Shown here piece after piece: positions 53,552 through 62,165 of a stretch of DNA of 64,000 bases. A program made the translations under genes and the position numbers. Every line of letters begins with the position of its first letter. Position 1 is the first letter of the stretch. The stretch spans positions 47,426 through 111,425 of the forward strand of contig CAAGJI010000003.1 of NCBI GenBank assembly GCA_900770195.1, read 5' to 3'. The notes below the pieces were generated by a model. The model saw only the letters and a program-made list of their open reading frames with translations, did not search any database and was not told the origin of the DNA. The DNA is from Oscillospiraceae bacterium. Lineage in GTDB: Bacteria; Bacillota; Clostridia; Oscillospirales; Ruminococcaceae.

Positions 53552-54664
53552 ATGAACTATAATTACTTAATAGTCGGCTCCGGCTTATATGGAGCAACGG
53601 TTGCCCAGCAGGCGAGAAAAGCTGGAAAAAGTGTACTAGTGATAGATAAACGCCCAAATATAGGTGGAAATATCTATACAGAGAAGGTTGAAGGAATAAA
53701 TGTGCATAAATATGGTGCACACATTTTCCATACAAATAACAAAGAAGTTTGGGATTATGTAACAAGTTTTGTTGACTTCAATCGATTTACAAATTCACCT
53801 GTTGCAAATTATAAAGGTGAACTTTATTCTATGCCTTTTAATATGTACACATTTAATAAAATGTGGGGTGTTGTGACTCCTGAAGAAGCTGCTGCAAAAA
53901 TTGAAGAGCAGAAAAAAGAAATTACAGGTGAACCAAAAAATCTCGAAGAACAGGCAATATCGCTTGTTGGTCGTGACATTTATGAAAAACTTGTAAAAGG
54001 TTATACAGAAAAACAATGGGGACGTGACTGCAAGGATTTGCCTGCATTTATTATTAAGCGTTTGCCTGTTCGTTTGACTTTTGATAACAATTATTTTAAT
54101 GCTTTATATCAGGGTATTCCGATTGGCGGATATACAAAACTTGTTGAAAAGATGCTTGAAGGAATAGAAGTTCGGCTTAATGTTGATTATCTTGAGAATA
54201 AGGAGGAACTTGATAAACTGGCTGAAAAAGTTATTTATACAGGTCCGATTGATGCATATTTTGGTTATAAGCTTGGAACGCTTGAGTATCGCAGTGTCAG
54301 ATTTGAGAATGAAATTCTTGATAAGCCGAATTTTCAGGGAAATGCAGCTGTAAACTATACAGACAGAGAAACTCCTTGGACAAGAATAATTGAACACAAA
54401 TGGTTTGAATTTGGCAAAGATGAAAATGGAAATGATCTGCCAAAAACAGTAATTTCAAGAGAATATTCATCAGAATGGAAGCTTGGAGATGAACCATATT
54501 ATCCTGTAAATGACGCTAAAAATGGTGCATTATATGAACAATACAAGGCACTTGCAGAAGCTGAAAATAACATAATTTTTGGCGGAAGACTTGGTGAATA
54601 TAAGTATTATGATATGGATAAAACAATAGAAGTTGCACTTGCTAAGGCAAGAGAGATATTATAA
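53552..54664 (+). CDS. glf: UDP-galactopyranose mutase
   Basis: 370 residues. FAD enzyme that turns UDP-galactopyranose into UDP-galactofuranose. N-terminal dinucleotide motif GSGLYGATVAQQARKAG, NIGGNIYTEKVEGINVHKYGAHIFHT, EKQWGRDCKDLP and the C-terminal FGGRLGEYKYYDMD are conserved. Its presence implies galactofuranose in the polymer. Last gene of the operon. Confidence 0.97.
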   Translation: MNYNYLIVGSGLYGATVAQQARKAGKSVLVIDKRPNIGGNIYTEKVEGINVHKYGAHIFHTNNKEVWDYVTSFVDFNRFTNSPVANYKGELYSMPFNMYTFNKMWGVVTPEEAAAKIEEQKKEITGEPKNLEEQAISLVGRDIYEKLVKGYTEKQWGRDCKDLPAFIIKRLPVRLTFDNNYFNALYQGIPIGGYTKLVEKMLEGIEVRLNVDYLENKEELDKLAEKVIYTGPIDAYFGYKLGTLEYRSVRFENEILDKPNFQGNAAVNYTDRETPWTRIIEHKWFEFGKDENGNDLPKTVISREYSSEWKLGDEPYYPVNDAKNGALYEQYKALAEAENNIIFGGRLGEYKYYDMDKTIEVALAKAREIL

Positions 54665-54670
54665 AAAATT

Positions 54671-54703
54671 AAACCGATGTTATTTGCAGCATCGGTTTTT
54701 TGA
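54671..54703 (+). terminator. Terminator of the polysaccharide operon
   Basis: AAACCGATG/CATCGGTTT stem with a 10-base loop, followed by TTT. Confidence 0.85.
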
Positions 54704-54753
54704 TATGTATTTGTAAAAGGCAAAGTATCTTTTGTAAATGATTGAAAAATAGC

Positions 54754-54782
54754 TTTACAATGTGATAAAAATATGTTATAAT
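54754..54782 (+). promoter_or_regulatory. Promoter of the amino acid ABC genes
   Basis: TTTACA at 54754-54759, 17-base spacer, TATAAT at 54777-54782. Confidence 0.75.
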
Positions 54783-54800
54783 TAAAGCATTGCAAACGTG

Positions 54801-54830
54801 AAAGGAGAAATGCAGCAAAAATCTGCATAA
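54801..54830 (+). promoter_or_regulatory. Leader mini-ORF or hairpin before the ABC gene
   Basis: AAAGGAG at 54801-54807 precedes an ATG at 54810 that reads MQQKSA and stops at TAA (54828-54830), in the same frame as the ABC gene starting two codons later. ATGCAG and CTGCAT within it can pair. The only good ribosome site thus lies 29 bases from the main start. Confidence 0.5.
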
Positions 54831-54836
54831 AAAATT

Positions 54837-56384
54837 ATGAATTTAAGTAAAAAAAAGCTGCCGAAAATATTTATAGCGGCAGTAATGATTTTTTCGGTGA
54901 TATTTTTCGTGCTTATACCTGCACAGAATTGTTTTGCCGAAGAAAAAAACACAGACGAAACATTTATCCTTGGATTTGATGCGGAGTTTCCGCCTTATGG
55001 ATATAAAAATGATGAGGGTGAATATGTTGGATTTGACTTATCTCTTGCGGAAGAGGTTTGTAAAAGACAAGGCTGGACCCTTGTTCCTCAGCCGATTGAC
55101 TGGAATTCAAAAGATATGGAACTTAATTCAGGTTCAATCGATTGTATCTGGAACGGTTTCACAATGAATGGCAGAGAAGATATGTACACATGGAGTACAC
55201 CTTATGTTGACAATTCGCAGGTTGTTATTGTCCGTTCAGATTCAGGAATTGCTTCCCTTGATGATTTAAAAGGAAAAATAGTTGCCGTTCAGGCAGACAG
55301 TTCCGCACTTGCAGCACTTGAGGGCGATGATGCCTCAGAAGAAAACAAAAAACTTTGTTCAGAATTTGCCGATTTGCAGCAGGTTAGCGATTATAACAGT
55401 GCATTTTTAAATCTTGAATCAGGTGCAGTTGATGCAATATGTATGGATATTGGTGTTGCAAACTATGAAATAAAGTCAAGAGGAAACAAGTTTACAATGC
55501 TTGATGACCGTCTTTCAACTGAAAAATATGGAATTGGTTTCAAACTTGGAAATACAGAACTTCGTGATAAAGTTCAAGCCTCTTTGATTGAAATGCTTAA
55601 TGACGGAACTTTTGAAAAAATTGCAACAGACTGGGGGCTTGAGGACAGCGTTTGCCTTTCAGCAGATGATAAACCCTCAGATATTGCAGCAGTTGAAAAT
55701 GATGAAAACGATACTGAAAAAGAAAGTTTCGGAAGCAAACTTTTGAATATGACATTGCAGATTTCAAAAGGACTTCTTGCTTCGCTTTCAATATTTATTT
55801 TAACGCTTATTTTTTCACTTCCGCTTGGACTTCTTGTTTGTTCAGGAAGAATGTGCAAATTTAAACCGTTGCAATGGCTTGTAAAGCTTTATATTTCAAT
55901 TGTTCGAGGAACTCCTCTTATGCTTCAATTGCTTGTTGTTTTCTTCGGACCGTATTATGTTTTTGGTATAACTCTTTCATCAAGCTACAGATTTTATGCC
56001 GTTATAATAGGATTTTCTTTAAACTATGCCGCATACTTTGCTGAAATATACCGTTCAGGTATTCAGGCGGTACCACAGGGACAATATGAGGCTTGTAAAG
56101 TTCTTGGATACAGTAAATCGCAGACATTTTTCCGCATTATTTTTCCACAGATGGCAAGAAATATAATGCCTTCCGTTACAAATGAAGTTATAACTCTTGT
56201 AAAAGATACATCTCTTGCTTTTGCACTTGCATATACAGAAATGTTTACAATTGCAAAACAGGTTGCAGCGGCACAAACAACAATTCTTCCATTGTTTATA
56301 GCAGGTATTTTCTACTACATATTCAACTTTATAGTTGCATTTGCTATGGACCATATCGAAAAGAAAATGAATTATTTCAGATAA
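54837..56384 (+). CDS. Amino acid ABC transporter, fused binding protein and permease
   Basis: 515 residues. A signal/anchor helix (about 11-32) is followed by a family 3 solute-binding domain (about 40-270; FDAEFPPYGYKNDEGEYVGFDLSLAEEV). After an acidic linker comes a permease domain with five helices (about 305-510) carrying the inner-membrane loop EACKVLGYSKSQTFFRIIFPQ. Such fusions put the receptor directly on the channel. The binding-site pattern suggests a polar amino acid; the exact one is unknown. The ATPase gene follows after 10 bases. Confidence 0.93.
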   Translation: MNLSKKKLPKIFIAAVMIFSVIFFVLIPAQNCFAEEKNTDETFILGFDAEFPPYGYKNDEGEYVGFDLSLAEEVCKRQGWTLVPQPIDWNSKDMELNSGSIDCIWNGFTMNGREDMYTWSTPYVDNSQVVIVRSDSGIASLDDLKGKIVAVQADSSALAALEGDDASEENKKLCSEFADLQQVSDYNSAFLNLESGAVDAICMDIGVANYEIKSRGNKFTMLDDRLSTEKYGIGFKLGNTELRDKVQASLIEMLNDGTFEKIATDWGLEDSVCLSADDKPSDIAAVENDENDTEKESFGSKLLNMTLQISKGLLASLSIFILTLIFSLPLGLLVCSGRMCKFKPLQWLVKLYISIVRGTPLMLQLLVVFFGPYYVFGITLSSSYRFYAVIIGFSLNYAAYFAEIYRSGIQAVPQGQYEACKVLGYSKSQTFFRIIFPQMARNIMPSVTNEVITLVKDTSLAFALAYTEMFTIAKQVAAAQTTILPLFIAGIFYYIFNFIVAFAMDHIEKKMNYFR

Positions 56385-56394
56385 GGAGATTGTT

Positions 56395-57156
56395 ATGAAT
56401 TTACTTGAAGTTAAAAATATAAAGAAAAATTTTGGCGATTTACAGGTACTTAAAGATATAAGTCTTATTGTTCAGGAAAATGATATAATATCGATACTCG
56501 GACCTTCAGGTTCAGGTAAATCAACTTTTTTAAGAATTCTTTCAATGCTTGAAACAACTGACGGCGGCAGCATAAGCTATTGCGGTAGAACTGCCGTTTC
56601 AAGTCCTGACGGTGTTCCTGTTTACGAAGATAAAAAAACACTCAGAGAATTGCAGTCAACTTTCGGACTTGTTTTCCAGAATTTCAATCTTTTTCCACAT
56701 TATACTCTTATGAAGAACATCTGTGACGCCCCTATACACGTTCAGAAGCGAAATAAGAATGAAGTTGAAACAGAAGCAAGGGCTTTACTTGAAAAGCTTG
56801 GGCTTGCCGACAAAGGCGACTACTACCCTTGTCAGCTTTCAGGCGGTCAGCATCAGAGAGCGGCAATTGCAAGAGCATTGGCAATGAATCCTAAAATGCT
56901 TTTCTTTGATGAACCAACATCAGCACTTGACCCTGAACTTACTTCTGAAATTCTGAAAATACTTAAAGAACTCGCAAAAGAAAAAATGACAATGATTATT
57001 GTAACTCACGAAATAGAGTTTGCAAGAAGCGTTTCAAACAGAGTCGTATTTATGGACGGCGGTCTTATAGTTGAAGACGGAACACCTGAAGAAGTTATTG
57101 ATAATCCGAAAAACCAGAGAACACAAAACTTCCTTAAAAAACTTACATCTTTCTAA
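56395..57156 (+). CDS. Amino acid ABC transporter ATPase
   Basis: 253 residues of the GlnQ/HisP type. Walker A GPSGSGKST, Q-loop VFQNFNLFPHYT, signature LSGGQHQRAAIARAL, Walker B MLFFDEPTSALDPE and switch His in IVTHE. Powers the fused receptor-permease encoded just upstream. Confidence 0.96.
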   Translation: MNLLEVKNIKKNFGDLQVLKDISLIVQENDIISILGPSGSGKSTFLRILSMLETTDGGSISYCGRTAVSSPDGVPVYEDKKTLRELQSTFGLVFQNFNLFPHYTLMKNICDAPIHVQKRNKNEVETEARALLEKLGLADKGDYYPCQLSGGQHQRAAIARALAMNPKMLFFDEPTSALDPELTSEILKILKELAKEKMTMIIVTHEIEFARSVSNRVVFMDGGLIVEDGTPEEVIDNPKNQRTQNFLKKLTSF

Positions 57157-57160
57157 AGTA

Positions 57161-57203
57161 AAAATCACCTCAGAGGTTAAATACTTCTGAGGTGATTTTT
57201 TAT
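57161..57203. terminator. Bidirectional terminator between convergent genes
   Basis: AAAATCACCTCAGA pairs with TCTGAGGTGATTTT around a 12-base loop, with T runs on both strands. It serves the ABC operon and the DUF4375 gene. Confidence 0.88.
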
Positions 57204-57754
57204 TAATCTTCTATGCAACGTTCATCAACTTCCGCCCAAATTCCATTTATAACAAATTCGGAAGCGTGTTTTTTTACATATTCATCCATCATTTCTTCAA
57301 GATATTCTGCATCGTCGCTGTAATAAAATCTGTCCATTTCATCGAAAAGATCATTTTCTTCGTCATCACCGTATATTTCATCCATTTTTTCATTTCTTTC
57401 TGCACGGTCGAAAGGGATACTTCCACCGAAAATATCTATAACTTTCTGAAAATTTTCTGCACATTTCTCAGCACCTATAAGGTGCATTCCGTCAAGTGCA
57501 TCTTTCCATACAATTGCTGTGCTGTTAAACAAAAACTGATCGTGTCCACCATTGCATACTTCTGAATCATACCAAAATAAAGCAAAAAATTTTTTTTGTG
57601 CATCTGTGAAATTCTTGAAACAAGATTCATATGTTTCAAAATCATTATAAATATCGACAGTCCACCATAAAGGTTCTATCAATTTCCAAGCTGAATATTT
57701 TCCATTTTCTATATCTTCTTTTTTAAATTCGTAGTATTTTTTTACCATTGCCAT
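57203..57754 (-). CDS. DUF4375 (DMP19-like) acidic protein
   Basis: 183 residues from the ATG at 57754 (GGAG 6 bases upstream). The core FWYDSEVCNGGHDQFLFNSTAIVW matches DUF4375, the domain of the DNA-mimic protein DMP19. The C-terminal half is strongly acidic (DDEENDLFDEMDRF). A DNA-mimic role is possible but unproven; many members are orphan accessory genes. Stands alone between convergent operons. Confidence 0.82.
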   Translation of the reverse strand: MAMVKKYYEFKKEDIENGKYSAWKLIEPLWWTVDIYNDFETYESCFKNFTDAQKKFFALFWYDSEVCNGGHDQFLFNSTAIVWKDALDGMHLIGAEKCAENFQKVIDIFGGSIPFDRAERNEKMDEIYGDDEENDLFDEMDRFYYSDDAEYLEEMMDEYVKKHASEFVINGIWAEVDERCIED

Positions 57755-57773
57755 ATTTTCTCCAATTATTAAA

Positions 57774-57808
57774 TTTCCCACTTCGCATTTAAATTTGAAG
57801 TGGGAAAA
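57774..57808 (-). terminator. Hairpin after the xylanase gene
   Basis: Perfect 11-bp stem TTTCCCACTTC/GAAGTGGGAAA with a 12-base loop, 20 bases after the xylanase stop. Confidence 0.75.
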
Positions 57809-57826
57809 TATTATTACTTATTAAAA

Positions 57827-59725
57827 TTAATCAATGTTTTCAGGTGCACCGTTAGCTACAAAATATTTAAGAAGTGCAAGGTCAATAACATTTACTTTTC
57901 CATCATAATTAACATCTGAATATGAAGAAATCTTTTTGTCGTAATCTTTAATAATATACTTCTGAAGTGCAACAACATCTGTTATATTTGTAACGCCGTC
58001 TGAATTAACATCACCATAGTTTTCATAAGGGTCTACTGTCGTTTCAGATTCTGTTGTTGGTTCTGTTTCAGTTGGCTTTTCTTCTGAAGTAGGTTCTGTT
58101 GGTGTATAGTCAATATCTTCGATTATTGAATAATATGCAGGTTTTGCCTGGAAATTCTTATCGAAAAGAAGTGGATATTTTGAAGCTCTCCAGCTTGTTG
58201 AATCAACTGTTCCCCAGAAAACAACTGCTGAAATATTATCTGAATATTTAACTGCAAGGTTCATTATGCCTTTGTAGTATTCAGCCTGTTTCTTGAATCC
58301 TTCTTCTGAAGTATCGCTTGTTGTTGCATCAAGTTCTGTTATCTGAATGTCAAGACCTGTTTCGCAGAACTGTTTCAAAGCTTTTTCATAAGCTGAAATT
58401 GATGGGAATGCATCTGAACCACTTCTTGCATCAAGATGTGACTGTAAACCAAGACCATCAATATAATGACCATCTGAATTTATATCTTCTGCCATTTCAA
58501 TCATAGCCTTTGTTTTGCCTGGCATATATTCGTTAAAATCGTTATAGTAAAGCTTGCATCCTTCAGGTGCATATTTCTTTGCAATTTTAAATGCTTCTTT
58601 AATAAATGAGTTATCGCCAAAAATCGCTACCCAAGGTGAAGTTTGCTGACTGCCGTTATTTGCACCGCCCTGTCTTGGCTTTCCGTCATCAGTCCAGCAT
58701 TCGTTTACAACGTCCCATGCATAGAAATCAACTGTCGGATATTCTTCTTCAACTGCTGCAAAAACATTCTTTATATAGTTTTCAAGACGAACAAGCATTT
58801 CTTCCTTTGAAACGAAATCCTTGCTTGAATCATAATCTTCTCTGAAGAACCAGTCAGGCGTCTGCTGATGCCAAACAAGAACATGACCTCTTACAGGTAT
58901 GTTATTGTCACGGCAGAAATTAAGAGTAGGTCTTGCACTTGCAAGGTTTACCTGAGGATTATCTTTGTCGCCATTATTCATTGCGGCAATTGTTGCATCT
59001 TTATCAAGTATTGCATCAGGTTTGAGTTCGTTTCCGAGTGTCATACTGTTAAAATGTTTTTTAATAAGTTTCTGATTTGTTTTTGATGAAATTTCATCTG
59101 TTGTACAAGCTGTACCTAGCTTGAAATATTTTGCAAAAACATCTTTTAAAGGTGCAATGTCTTCAATTTCAACATCAGGAACTTTTTTAATTACAACATT
59201 ATCGATGTTAACATCACAGCCTGCATCTGAACATTCAAAATAAAGATATGTGCTTTCACAATCGACAGGCATTGTAATTGTTGTTTCATCATATGATTCC
59301 CAACTGCCCTGACTTACTTTTGATGTGATATTTGAATATTTTGCATCACCGCCGCTGTAATTTTTCTGCATAGACATTGTAACAGTACCATACCAGGCTG
59401 TTTTTATGTCAGCTGTGATTATATACTGTTCACCAGGTTCGCAATAGTCATTAAGACAAATCTGCGGACCGTTCCAACTCTTTGTACGTCCTGTAACAGA
59501 CATATACTTGTTACCGTTTTCTTCTGCAACAGCGATTACACTTGTATCTGTATCGCCTCTTTTTGAAAATGCTGAAACATCACCGTCTTCAAAATCCGCT
59601 TTGAAAACTATTCCGTCCGATGAACTGTCGGCTGAAACGGCGAATGAAGAGATTGATGCAGATGTGCAGAGCATTGCTGCACCTGAAACTGCTGCCATAA
59701 TTTTCATGGCTAAATTTTTGCTCAT
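57827..59725 (-). CDS. Dockerin-bearing CBM22-GH10 endo-1,4-beta-xylanase
   Basis: 632 residues. Signal peptide to about 32, CBM22-like xylan-binding module (about 38-182), then a GH10 barrel (about 190-535). The acid/base Glu is near 342 in WDVVNECW and the nucleophile Glu near 464 in QITELDA; VRGHVLVWHQQTPDWF and YYNDFNEY are also typical. A Thr/Glu/Pro linker leads to a dockerin (about 570-630) with loops DVNSDGVTNITD and DVNYDGKVNVID. Cleaves xylan outside the cell as part of a cellulosome-like complex. GGGAGG precedes the ATG. Confidence 0.95.
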   Translation of the reverse strand: MSKNLAMKIMAAVSGAAMLCTSASISSFAVSADSSSDGIVFKADFEDGDVSAFSKRGDTDTSVIAVAEENGNKYMSVTGRTKSWNGPQICLNDYCEPGEQYIITADIKTAWYGTVTMSMQKNYSGGDAKYSNITSKVSQGSWESYDETTITMPVDCESTYLYFECSDAGCDVNIDNVVIKKVPDVEIEDIAPLKDVFAKYFKLGTACTTDEISSKTNQKLIKKHFNSMTLGNELKPDAILDKDATIAAMNNGDKDNPQVNLASARPTLNFCRDNNIPVRGHVLVWHQQTPDWFFREDYDSSKDFVSKEEMLVRLENYIKNVFAAVEEEYPTVDFYAWDVVNECWTDDGKPRQGGANNGSQQTSPWVAIFGDNSFIKEAFKIAKKYAPEGCKLYYNDFNEYMPGKTKAMIEMAEDINSDGHYIDGLGLQSHLDARSGSDAFPSISAYEKALKQFCETGLDIQITELDATTSDTSEEGFKKQAEYYKGIMNLAVKYSDNISAVVFWGTVDSTSWRASKYPLLFDKNFQAKPAYYSIIEDIDYTPTEPTSEEKPTETEPTTESETTVDPYENYGDVNSDGVTNITDVVALQKYIIKDYDKKISSYSDVNYDGKVNVIDLALLKYFVANGAPENID

Positions 59726-59775
59726 TGTAAAATACCTCCCAAAAGTTTTTATAAGTTGATATTACATATGAATAT

Positions 59776-59804
59776 ATTATACTATATTAATCGTTGTTTG
59801 TCAA
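59776..59804 (-). promoter_or_regulatory. Consensus promoter of the xylanase gene
   Basis: Minus strand: TTGACA at 59799-59804, 17-base spacer, TATAAT at 59776-59781, about 50 bases before the start. Confidence 0.87.
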
Positions 59805-59905
59805 GAAAATTTATTTAAAAAGTTAGATTGTAAACACAATTTTTTTTCTGAATTAATAGACAAAAAACATGTTTCAGACGATTATTCTTCATGTTTTTTA
59901 TATTT

Positions 59906-59935
59906 TTTACAATTTACAATAATTTAACATATAAG
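59906..59935 (+). promoter_or_regulatory. Possible promoter of the second LRR-dockerin gene
   Basis: TTTACA at 59906-59911, 18-base spacer, TATAAG at 59930-59935. A moderate match. Confidence 0.45.
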
Positions 59936-59941
59936 TCACCG

Positions 59942-59957
59942 TTTTTTTTTTTTTTTT
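59942..59957 (+). repeat. Run of 16 T
   Basis: Sixteen consecutive T between the probable promoter and the start of the second LRR-dockerin gene. A run this long is prone to change length by slippage and may alter expression, or may reflect a sequencing length error. Confidence 0.9.
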
Positions 59958-60018
59958 GTTTGATAATTTATTATGTAATTCAAAGTTACAACAAATTTTA
60001 TAATTAAGGAGTAAAAAT

Positions 60019-62106
60019 ATGAAAGTTAAGGGAAAAGTAAGAAAGAAAATAATTTCATGCACCGTTGCAACAGTCATTGCAACATCTCTTTGCAGTATCC
60101 CTCAGATGACAGCGGCTGCAGAGTATACAGGAATCAAGTATGATGATAATCTGTACTACTTAAAAATCGATAAGGATAAAGATGACACTTATGACTATGT
60201 CGTAATAACAGGTTGTGAAAAAACAGCAGTTTCAGTAGATATTCCTTCTGAAATTAATGGATTACCCGTTACAAGAATAGGTGAAGGTGCATTTACACTG
60301 ACAGAAAAACTTGAATCAGTTACAATACCTGATACCGTTACTGCAATTGAAGGAAATGCTTTTCAAATGTCCGGTATAAAAAATATTACATTGCCTGACA
60401 GTATCAAAGAGATAGATTCACAAGCATTTTGTGCAACCAATTTAACCAGCGTTGATATTCCTGATAGTGTTGAAACTTTAGGAGATGGTATTTTTCAGGG
60501 ATGTTACGAATTAAAAACCGTTAATCTTGGAAAAAATGTTGAAAATATTGGAAGTGGTGCTTTTGAAGATTGTTCTTCTTTTGGAAGTATAAAAATTCCT
60601 GACAGTGTTAATTACATTGGATATGAAGCATTTAAAGGCACACCAATTACTGATAATCAGAATGGAATAAAATATGCTGATACATGGGTAGTTGAAGCTG
60701 ATAAAAATTCGGCTTCGATTGAAATTAAAGATGGAACAAAGGGAATTGCAGAAAGAACTTTTTCAGAATATTCAGGTCTTGAGGAAGTAACATTTCCTGA
60801 TAGTCTTGAATATATATGTAAATACGCCTTTTTAGATTGCCCAGATATACAGGAAATATCAACAGATGACGGTTTAAAAGTTTTAAATGAAGAAGCATTC
60901 AGTGGATGTACTAAGCTTAAAAGTTTTACTATGGGCGAAAATGTTGCAACTATAAATGAAAATGTTTTTTCAGGCTGTACGAAACTTGAAGATATTACAT
61001 TTAAATCTCCATCGTCAATAGTTAATATATTTGGTAATGCGTTTTCAGACACACCTTGGCTTGTTGCAAAGCAAGAGGAAAACCCATTTGTTGTTATAAA
61101 TTCGATTCTTATAGACGGAACAGCGGCGATACCCGATACAGATAAAATGGAAGCACTTGGACATTATACATTAACTATTCCAGATAATGTTAAAACAATT
61201 GGTTCATACGCATTTACAACTATGAAAGGTTTTTCAAAATTAGCAAGTGTTGATTTTATTCTCCCTGAAAATGTAGTAAAAATAGAAGCAGGCGGATTCT
61301 ATTGCTGTTATCCACTCAATAACATTACTATTAAAAATCCTGATTGTGAAATAGTTGATGATGGTTTTGTTCATTGGATGAAAAGTGAAAAATATGGTGC
61401 ACCTGATGCTTGGAAAGAAAATTATGGCGGAACAATATGTTTCACCGCTAATATGGGCGAATATTTTCACTCTGGAAATATAATAGGTCATGATAATTCT
61501 ACAGCACAGGCTTATGCAAAAAAAATTGATTATAATTTCATTTCACTTGATTCAGAATCAACTGAAACAACAGCAACTACAGAAGTTCAAACATCAGAAC
61601 TTGAAACCACAAACACAACATCAGTGACCGAACCAACAGAAATTACAACAACAATTACAGAAAAAACTGAAACAACAGCGACTACAGAAGTTTCAACACC
61701 AGAACCTGAAACTACATACACAACATCAGTGACCGAACCAACAGAAATCACAACAACAATTACAGAAAAAACTGAAACAACAACTACTAAAGTAACAGAA
61801 ATTACAACAATTTCAACAACAAAAGCAACTACATCAGTTCCAATAACTACTACAATTACAACAACTGCCACTAAAACCATCTCCCTCGGCGATATAAACG
61901 GCGATGAAAAAATAGATTCAAAAGATGCTGTATTGGTGCTTAAATCATACGCTGAAAGCCTTGTAAACAGCAATGCAACTGTTGATTTGGCAGGCGATGT
62001 AAATGGCGATAAAAAAGTTGATTCAAAAGATGCAGTTTTAATACTCAAATATTATGCCGCAACTTTAACAGGCTTTACTGGAACTATTTCTGAATTTAAT
62101 AAATAA
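60019..62106 (+). CDS. Secreted LRR_5 (BspA-type) protein with dockerin
   Basis: 695 residues. Signal peptide to about 33, BspA-type leucine-rich repeats from about 75 to 440 (motif IPDxVxxIGxxAFxxCxxLxxVxI), less regular than in the protein at 14364. Residues 346-367 hold the same interrupting block seen there (WLVAKQEENPFVVINSILIDG). A linker of 100 residues rich in Thr and Glu includes a 35-residue tandem repeat. The dockerin at 623-685 has loops DINGDEKIDSKD and DVNGDKKVDSKD, closely similar to the first LRR protein. Role unknown; probably surface binding. Divergent from the xylanase gene. Confidence 0.9.
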   Translation: MKVKGKVRKKIISCTVATVIATSLCSIPQMTAAAEYTGIKYDDNLYYLKIDKDKDDTYDYVVITGCEKTAVSVDIPSEINGLPVTRIGEGAFTLTEKLESVTIPDTVTAIEGNAFQMSGIKNITLPDSIKEIDSQAFCATNLTSVDIPDSVETLGDGIFQGCYELKTVNLGKNVENIGSGAFEDCSSFGSIKIPDSVNYIGYEAFKGTPITDNQNGIKYADTWVVEADKNSASIEIKDGTKGIAERTFSEYSGLEEVTFPDSLEYICKYAFLDCPDIQEISTDDGLKVLNEEAFSGCTKLKSFTMGENVATINENVFSGCTKLEDITFKSPSSIVNIFGNAFSDTPWLVAKQEENPFVVINSILIDGTAAIPDTDKMEALGHYTLTIPDNVKTIGSYAFTTMKGFSKLASVDFILPENVVKIEAGGFYCCYPLNNITIKNPDCEIVDDGFVHWMKSEKYGAPDAWKENYGGTICFTANMGEYFHSGNIIGHDNSTAQAYAKKIDYNFISLDSESTETTATTEVQTSELETTNTTSVTEPTEITTTITEKTETTATTEVSTPEPETTYTTSVTEPTEITTTITEKTETTTTKVTEITTISTTKATTSVPITTTITTTATKTISLGDINGDEKIDSKDAVLVLKSYAESLVNSNATVDLAGDVNGDKKVDSKDAVLILKYYAATLTGFTGTISEFNK
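61564..61773 (+). repeat. 105-base tandem repeat in the linker
   Basis: Codons 516-550 and 551-585 encode nearly the same 35 residues (ETTATTEV...TITEKT), with about four changes. The DNA is also closely similar. Confidence 0.85.
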
Positions 62107-62119
62107 TTTTTATAATGCA

Positions 62120-62158
62120 AAACCGCCCGAACGAAAATTGTTCGGGCGGTTTATTTTT
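62120..62158. terminator. Bidirectional terminator between LRR gene and pdxT
   Basis: Perfect 13-bp GC-rich stem AAACCGCCCGAAC/GTTCGGGCGGTTT with a 7-base loop, T runs on the right and A run on the left. Confidence 0.93.
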
Positions 62159-62165
62159 TTACAAT

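Noticed and set aside
57203..57754. DUF4375 gene as an anti-restriction or antitoxin component
   Set aside because: The DNA-mimic idea rests only on family membership and acidity; no restriction, CRISPR or toxin gene is nearby.
61587..62048. Long open frame of 153 codons on the minus strand of the second LRR gene
   Set aside because: It is the low-complexity complement of the Thr-rich linker and dockerin, rich in Val and Ser, without ribosome site or promoter.
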